Shown here: positions 58,214 through 64,000 of the stretch, in pieces
How positions within the stretch are numbered: the stretch's first letter is position 1
Layout of the letters: the number at the start of each line of letters is the position of its first letter
Source: Asterella californica
Lineage: Eukaryota > Streptophyta > Marchantiopsida > Marchantiales > Aytoniaceae
NCBI GenBank assembly: GCA_036924285.1
Contig: JAYKYS010000004.1
Coordinates: 24,026,001 to 24,090,000, forward strand
Length of the DNA stretch: 64,000 bases
Direction: 5' to 3'
Position numbers and translations under genes: made by a program
Notes under the pieces: model-generated
Told to the model about the DNA's origin: nothing
Databases searched by the model: none
Seen by the model: the letters and a program-made list of their open reading frames with translations, nothing else

Positions 58214-60553
58214 AGGTCGCAACACTTCAGTTGTTCACTTAGTGCAATTTACAATAGACATATGTTCTTGCATCGATGTACTTGGAGCAATCAATTGTAT
58301 GTTGAGTTCCACCACTTGCAAGGAAACAAACAAGATATTGCATTGTGCATATAGCAAATTGTGGAAAGATGGGAAGCGATATAGATTGTTCATGAAGAGG
58401 TTGATGTTGATGCAATAGATAAGAGTTTATTGAAGGTGTCGAGGAAACAGACTATGACTCTTTTGAATCCACCAACTCAGTATGAGATGGACGACATGCG
58501 ACAATGTGTGGTGCCCACAATTTACAGGATTCACGAATTTTTGAAATTTTTAAGAACTTGTTTGTATAACTGAAGAAGCGTTATTACTTAAGATTACAGC
58601 TTCTTTAGAAGGAAGATGATCTTACGATCTTTTTGTAATAAGAAGTTGACTTCTTCAGAAGATGACCGTCTTCCGAGAAGCGTCTTCTCGGTTGTGTCTT
58701 CCGAAGACGGAAGACGGTGGAAGACGAAAGACACGTATCTTCCGGAAGACGAAAGACACATATCTTCCGGAAGACGGCAACCGCGGAAGCCTAACCACGT
58801 ATTTCCAAGTAAAAAAATATGTGTACCCACCAGGTAACACCGAGTAGGTTAGGTAGGTCAAGTAAGTCATCTAGGTTGCGAACTCCTAAACTACGCGAGA
58901 AGATGCGAAGGAAACGCATTAGCACAGAACCTTATCCGCTTCCCGCATCAAGAGATTGTTTCGGACCTAGACGATCTAGTTGAAGATGATCGAGTTGAGT
59001 GAAGGCAGCAGAGTGGAATTGAGCAGAGTCAAGATCGATTAGTAGCTAGAGAAAAGGACGAAGGCGAATCGCTGAAGGTAGGAAGCACATCGAGCTGAAG
59101 GAGTCTTCTGAAGACTCCTGGAAGCAGAGATTGAAAGGCAGCTGCGAGGAATCAGAGGAGGAACCTTATTCGATTGAGGAGTGGCAAGGCATTGGCAGCA
59201 GCAGCAGCTTAGTGGGATCGCATTAGAGCTCGGGTCGAAGTCGTAAGTGCGCAGAAGATTGAAGGAAGGCCGGGAAGAAGACAGAAGACTGTAGAGATTC
59301 TTCTCATGTTCTCTTCCCTTCCCACTGCTTTTCGTCTTTTGTTTGGTATCCCCCGCACTTCCTCAGTTGTTTGCATGCAACCCGATCGATTGATACCCTC
59401 CCCACATTTTTCATTTTGAGACATTGGGTGCGGAAGCGCTGCCCAATTTCCGATAGCCATCTTCTTGCTTCTTCCCGAGTGCAATCCGAGCTTCCCTACC
59501 CATCGTTCTCAAATTAGAGATCACAGCTATCAATTTCCCTATCCTACCATCCCTCTACTCCCGAAACTTTAAACAGAAGACGCTTCGGAAGATCTGAACA
59601 TCTTCGAAGACGCCTCTAAAACCTGGACCTCTTCGGAAGACGCTTCGGAAGCCTATTGTCTTCGGAAGACGACTATATGCAATTCGTATCGAGAAGTGGA
59701 TTGGATTTGTTTTTGTGTTAAGAGAGGTTTGATACGAATCCCGAGTGGCTTGGTGAGTTGTTTGTTATTTCGAGAAGTTGGAAGTCGGGAACTAGGCCTG
59801 TGCCTCCTGGTCTTCCAAGCTTCTCAAATCCACATCTTCTTAGAGAGACTAGAAGATTGGAAAGGCTGGCAGAATGCTCGAGAAGAAGTGAGGGTCTGTT
59901 ACGGGTCTCTTCTGTCTGACCCATAGCAGCCTATTCCTTCTTCTTCCCGAACTTAGAAGAGAGTTGTGAGAAGTCTTGCTGGCAGAATCTGGAGAGAATG
60001 GTCGAGAGTCATGTCTTCCTATCATGCGGCAAGCTTCTCCCGAGTGTGTATGAGAGGTGAGAAGTCAGAAGAACAGACTGCAAATATCTTGAGTCTGTTG
60101 TGAGGATAGATTGCACGTAGGAAGCAGAAGACAGGTGAGACTAGTGAAGGGAAGTATGGCTTCGGGAGGTCTTCCGAGAAAGATATTGAATCGGAAGCTG
60201 TCTCGGGAGTCTTCCCAAAGACCACTGTCACCGCAGGAGCCCGCAACCATCTTCTGAACCTGTTACACACTCTACTTCTCGCAAATCTTGTATCTTCTGT
60301 TAGGAAATAGGATGTAATGTAAGGTGGGTTGTCTTCTTAGGAATCCATGCGAGACCTTGCTTAGTTAGAATTGTTTAGATATAGCTCGAAAGACGAGAAC
60401 TATTTAGGAAGCACTGTTAGAATCTCGGAAGACGGAGTAGCTGTCTTCTGGAAGACTAGATTCGTCTTCTAAGAGTGGAAGCTAGATTGTGAGAACTTGA
60501 GAAGGACTGAGCCTTCGTCTCTTCGGGTGGCTTAGTGCAACAGAGTTTCAAGT
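58214..60553. other. Non-coding region rich in GAAGAC/GTCTTC, possible LTR and leader of element 4
   Basis: No credible gene. From about 58600 the hexamer GAAGAC and its complement GTCTTC become very frequent and form palindromes. The region precedes a gag-like reading frame at 60554 that has the same motif bias, so it is likely the LTR and/or leader of one element. I found no second LTR copy because the window ends inside the element, and no tRNA-iMet primer site. Confidence 0.4.
58660..58795. repeat. Cluster of GAAGAC palindromes and hairpins
   Basis: At least three GTCTTC and five GAAGAC words in about 130 bases. Includes CCGAGAAG-CGT-CTTCTCGG (8-bp stem, 3-base loop), GTCTTC-C-GAAGAC, and TCTTCCGGAAGA twice. 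Confidence 0.8.
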
Positions 60554-61186
60554 ATGTCGATGCATCCTCGAGGGTTGGTGTTACCGGCAGCAGAACTGAC
60601 CGAGGTCAAACCCTTCATCAAGGAGTTGGGTCTTGACTTCTTCCTGTGGGATTGGAACCTCGTCGATCAGGATCTTCTGGAGGAGGTTTGGGTAGCCTTA
60701 CCGCCTCACAACCGTGTACTTGCGAAGGCAGGAATAGCTCGAGGAAGACCATCTTCTTGGACCGAAGATTGGTGGCGCAGGACCTTTCACAGGTTAGAAT
60801 CTGAGAACCGAGGTTATTGGCTCGAGAAGAAGATCCTACCCATGATCTCGGGTAAGTGGCATGTGCTTGGAAGCACAACTTGTCTCTTCCTAGAGGGCAG
60901 GCAAGGAAGAAATGACTGGAAGGTTGAATCTTACCGGGAGCCGCAGAAGCGTCTTCTTGCAAAGTTGTTCCTTCACCTCTTTCCTAAGGGGAAGGTGCAG
61001 AAGACGAGGTACCTTGGAGATCAGGACGTGGAGTTTCTGGAAACAGTGTGCGCGAGAGAGAATATCAACTAGGGTGCGTTCTTCCACGCTTATGTACAGA
61101 CAGAGCTGGTGTACTTAAGTACCTCGGTAGGAGGACATCTTACTCCATTCTTCTGTTATCTGTACGTGGCCAAGGGGGATCACTAA
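60554..61186 (+). CDS. Element 4 first frame, function unknown (gag-like N-terminal protein)
   Basis: ATG at 60554, open to TAG at 61070-61072 (172 residues), and the same frame continues after that stop to TAA at 61184-61186. Tryptophan- and leucine-rich, mixed charge, probably globular and helical (LEEVWVALPPHNRVLAKAG, WTEDWWRRTFHRLE, LFLHLFPKGKVQ, then HAYVQTELVYLS and FFCYLYVAKG after the stop). I do not recognise a domain. Position upstream of a coiled-coil frame and of a retrotransposon gag core suggests a structural protein of the same element. Confidence 0.5.
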
Positions 61187-61193
61187 AGATCAG

Positions 61194-61901
61194 TTGGCGA
61201 GATATGGACCAACAGGGCAGCATGAGACGAAGGAGGAGACCTCGGGAGAAGACGACCGAGCAGCAGCAATGACTCCCCCTCCCACTTTGATGCCGCAGAT
61301 GAGATCCGGTACTCATCAGGAGACGCTTCTGGTGAGGGAAGACGACTCCAGTGGATCAGAAGACGCGACATCACCAAGGAAGATGGGTCCTAGGAACGTG
61401 CCTAGGAAGACCACCTCCTTCCCGATCATTCACTCTAGATCGGAGTCCGACTCACCGGATGAGGCACTTAGTACCCGAGCTGCGTTGAAGACCGCTTCTG
61501 CAACACCGGGGAGTCTTCCGAATATTCCACAAGACGAAAGATGGATGGATACTCCTACTGCGATGCGAGGAAGCGCAGTAAAGAGGACCGTTTCTGCCAT
61601 GGGGAGAGATCTTCCACCCCGGAAGATGAGAAGAGTAGCTTCTTCTCATGCGCAGAAACAAAAGATCATAGTGGTGGAAGAGGCGTCCTTGTCTCGGGAA
61701 GACAAGGTCGACACCTCCGATCGGATTGTGGAGATGAACCAGTTCTTCCGTGAGAAGAAGACTGGAAGAGTTCAATGCCTTCTTCCACTCAGAGATCCAG
61801 CCAGCTATGGAGTTGCTGGAGAAGAGAGCGAAGGCTCAAGAGAAGCCATTACGGCTTGGATTCGGTCTGCGCACCCTGATGCGGCAGGAAGAAGGTCATA
61901 A
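61194..61901 (+). CDS. Element 4 low-complexity frame, unknown
   Basis: 235 codons, rich in Ser, Asp, Glu, Arg and Pro (DDSSGSEDATSPRK, RSESDSPDEALS), without a fold that I can name. It overlaps the start of the coiled-coil frame (61750), which begins in another frame, so a small frameshift joins the two and this is probably the disordered middle of one protein. Confidence 0.4.
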   Translation: MARYGPTGQHETKEETSGEDDRAAAMTPPPTLMPQMRSGTHQETLLVREDDSSGSEDATSPRKMGPRNVPRKTTSFPIIHSRSESDSPDEALSTRAALKTASATPGSLPNIPQDERWMDTPTAMRGSAVKRTVSAMGRDLPPRKMRRVASSHAQKQKIIVVEEASLSREDKVDTSDRIVEMNQFFREKKTGRVQCLLPLRDPASYGVAGEESEGSREAITAWIRSAHPDAAGRRS

Positions 61902-62610
61902 GAAGGCAGAAGCGCTAGAAGCCAACCTCCGCACCACGGAGAAGCTCGCAGCGAAGTATAAGACGGAAGCAGCCGCTTCTTCCAAGGAGCTAACGGAGCC
62001 GAGGAAGAGCAACCAGGAGTTGCAAACACGTTTACGGCAGCGTGACCAGGAGGTTCTGCGAGTGTGGGGTAAGATCACCTCCCTTGCAAAGGAGAAGACG
62101 ACATGAAAGACATTGCGGGAAGCCGCAGAAGCGTAGACTGCAGCCGAGAAGACGCAACGAGAAGCAGCTGAAGCTCGTGCGTAGGGGATGTTAGCTCAGT
62201 CGGCGGAAGCGCTTCGGAAGAAGTTCAACTTCACCGCGGATAGGAAGCTTCGTACCTTAGCTAGAGAATGGGACGACGAGTCCAGAGCGATGTTGGTAGA
62301 GTGCAAGGAGAGCATGAACAGATATTTGGATCGGCAGATAGAAGGAGTGAAGACACTCTTTGGTCTTCCTTTGATTCCGCCACCTGCAACTGTATCTTTC
62401 CAAGCTCCAGCACCATCGACCGGATCTGACTTGGAGAAGGAGGAGTTCGACCTCACTGTACACTTGGTAGTGACAGCGTTGGAAGCCGAGAAAACTCCGG
62501 AAGAAGCCCCGGAAGACAAGAAAAAGAGCTGTCTTCCCAGGTATTCCGAGTGGAGGAAGCGACTTCCCCGGACCCCTATGAGGTCACCATGGCTCCCAGG
62601 GTTGGACTAG
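61750..62610 (+). pseudogene. Element 4 coiled-coil frame, broken by three stops
   Basis: One frame with stops TGA (62104-62106), TAG (about 62134) and TAG (about 62182), all explainable by C-to-T. The reading is a long Ala/Glu/Lys/Arg-rich coiled coil (KKAEALEANLRTTEKLAAKY, LREAAEA, EKTQREAAEARA, QSAEALRKKF), then DRKLRTLAREWDDES and an acidic tail. Coiled coils support multimerisation in gag proteins. It passes by frameshift at about 62530 into the next frame. Confidence 0.5.
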
Positions 62611-62846
62611 TGCCTCAGAAGAGCGAGGAAGCACAAGTCGACCCTGCTTCTCAGAAGACGCTTCCGTCTTCCGAAGCAGAAGCCAAAGCCAAAGCAGCAG
62701 CAGCAGAGCCAGCGACGAATATCGAGGAGGAAGCCACCTCAGTGACACCCGAGGTAATTGGAGGGCTTCCCAACTTATCAGAAGCCGAGCTGGTAGTTCA
62801 GGTAGGAGTAAATCCAATGGAGATTGCATCCGAGCAATTAGAGTAA
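62550..62846 (+). CDS. Element 4 acidic Ala/Glu-rich frame
   Basis: 98 codons, likely the shifted continuation of the coiled-coil frame (EEATSPDPYEV, AEAKAKAAAAEPATNIEEEA). Disordered by composition. No domain recognised. Ends just before a weak 5S-like segment. Confidence 0.35.
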   Translation: MEEATSPDPYEVTMAPRVGLVPQKSEEAQVDPASQKTLPSSEAEAKAKAAAAEPATNIEEEATSVTPEVIGGLPNLSEAELVVQVGVNPMEIASEQLE

Positions 62847-62884
62847 GTAGCAAAGCGCATAAGACAAATTGACTTGTCCAAACT

Positions 62885-62940
62885 TAGTAGGAACCGAACA
62901 TGCTATCTTGGGAGGTGTATATTAGATAGGTGACCATGTG
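62885..62940 (+). repeat. Weak 5S rRNA-like segment
   Basis: TTGGGAGG-TGTATATTA-GATAGGTGACC resembles the 3' part of the 5S internal promoter (box C GGATGGGTGACC) and its preceding region. Box A is not convincing (GAACATGCT). It interrupts the element 4 coding region. Confidence 0.3.
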
Positions 62941-63269
62941 GCAGAGTAGACAGCACAGGAGTTGTAAGGTGGATGGCTAATTAGGAAGCCATAGAAGTTG
63001 ATAGAATTGGAAGCTGATAAGATACATCAGGGGGAACTGGAAGAAGCCGCTTCCCCGCTTCCAAGAGTTTCTTGGAAGACTGCAGTGAGTACAACAGGAA
63101 GCAGGATAAGAAGATGTTCCGAACCTGTGATCGGTTGTTCAGACGTTCAGTCTGCCGGATCTAGTATTAGAAGAAGAGAGACATCTCTTCTCAGCACTCT
63201 GGTGGATGTCTCCGACCAGAGTGGGTACATTCACTCCAACGAACCGCTTCTAGAGAGCAACGGATATCC

Positions 63270-64000
63270 GTGAGACACCAAAGGAAAGAAGAAGAGCTCA
63301 GGAAGATCCGATCAGTAGAGTTGGAAGAGCCTTCCATCTCGAGCATAATCTTTGAAGAAGACAGAAGTCAACCGGGTGATCACATGTATAAAGTAGATTT
63401 TGGTACTAATTACTCGGAAGACGTCTTCCCAAGTGCAGAAGAAGCTTCTCAAGGTGAAGAAAGACTAGAGGGGGTTGTTCCAGACGTCTCAAAAGGCTAC
63501 AACGACAATAATTCTGACTTAGAAAACGACCTTCTTGATTCAGACAGACCTGGACCTCCGAGAAGACCATCTCCACCACTTGGGTCTGAGAGAGGAAGAA
63601 GTTGGCAGTCGCACTAGTCGGCAGTCGACATGTCTTCCCACACTCGGCAGAAGTACCATCCGTACGACGATGATGCTGACACGGACGACTGCATCACGAT
63701 GTTCGAGACCATCACTCGATCCAACAAGGAAGAATTGGATGCTGACAGACTCCGTGTATTTCCCAGTTTGATCGTAGGGAAGGGAAGGAAATGGATGAGT
63801 AAAATGTTGGATGATGGGTTAGTAATGGCCGCTTGGGCTACCCTGAAGGCAGCTTTTTTGAAGAGGTTCAGAGGAGTGGGCTATGATCAGATGACCCTCA
63901 TAGAACTTCAGAGGCTCGAACGGAAGAAGAAGGAGACACTGCAGGATTACACAGAGAGGTTTGAAGACCTCCTGGATCACATCCCTCACAACCAAGGGAG
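63270..64000 (+). CDS. Element 4 gag core, partial, runs off the window
   Basis: One frame from 63270 to the window end with a single TAG at 63615-63617 and an ATG at 63630. The N-part is acidic (SIIFEEDRSQPGDHMYKVDF). From 63630 it has the retrotransposon gag pattern: MFETITRSN, LRVFPSLIVGKGRKWM, WATLKAAFLKRFRG, LIELQRLERKKKETLQDYTE, RFEDLLDHIP. The pol part should lie beyond the window. Confidence 0.75.

Overview
The window is nuclear DNA of a streptophyte: a bryophyte or charophyte-grade alga is most likely. The evidence is two intron-containing genes with GT-AG introns and plant-type products, a plant-type primer-binding site (TGGTATCAGAGCC) in a chromodomain Ty3/gypsy element, and degenerate interstitial TTTAGGG tracts. 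The species cannot be named from the sequence alone.

Layout. 1-4370 (+) is the 3' part of a bacterial-type (organellar) aspartyl-tRNA synthetase gene; 12 coding exons can be placed. 8633-11372 (+) is a four-exon R3H-domain protein gene with a GC-rich 5' region (about 7440-8630). From about 11.4 kb onward I recognise no further host gene. The rest is transposon-derived DNA and repeats: a chromovirus-type Ty3/gypsy element (element 1, minus, 18117-25735); a decayed Ty3/gypsy element with a 4-bp flanking duplication (element 2, plus, 27047-35682); a Ty3/gypsy element with extra domains (element 3, minus, 36521-46353) between two blocks of a degenerate GCGAG(N)CTCGC-type satellite; an AT-rich stretch with telomere-like tandem repeats (50190-50960); the 3' half of a Ty1/copia element (minus, 54736-57230); small gypsy RT and LTR remnants (57260-58213); and the 5' part of a further LTR element or gag-like coding region (plus, 60554-64000, running off the window), unusually rich in the GAAGAC/GTCTTC motif.

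Main discovery. Element 3 has the order gag (two zinc knuckles and an RGG-rich tail) - aspartic protease - C5 cytosine DNA methyltransferase - reverse transcriptase - RNase H - integrase with a C-terminal PHD finger. The methyltransferase motifs run in linear order I, IV, VI, VIII, IX/X, as in the DNMT3 type and unlike the permuted plant DRM type. The element therefore encodes a DNA-methylation writer and a probable histone-tail reader. Ty3/gypsy elements with captured DNMTs have been described in charophytes, but I do not recall one combined with a PHD-tailed integrase. This copy is dead: nearly every in-frame stop is TAG or TGA and can be explained by a C-to-T change at CAG (a CHG site) or CGA (a CG site), as expected from deamination of methylated cytosine.

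Limits. All similarity calls come from reading motifs by eye. LTR divergences are eye counts: about 2% for element 1, about 6% for element 3 and clearly higher for element 2. Exon borders were chosen from GT-AG sites plus reading-frame continuity with family knowledge.
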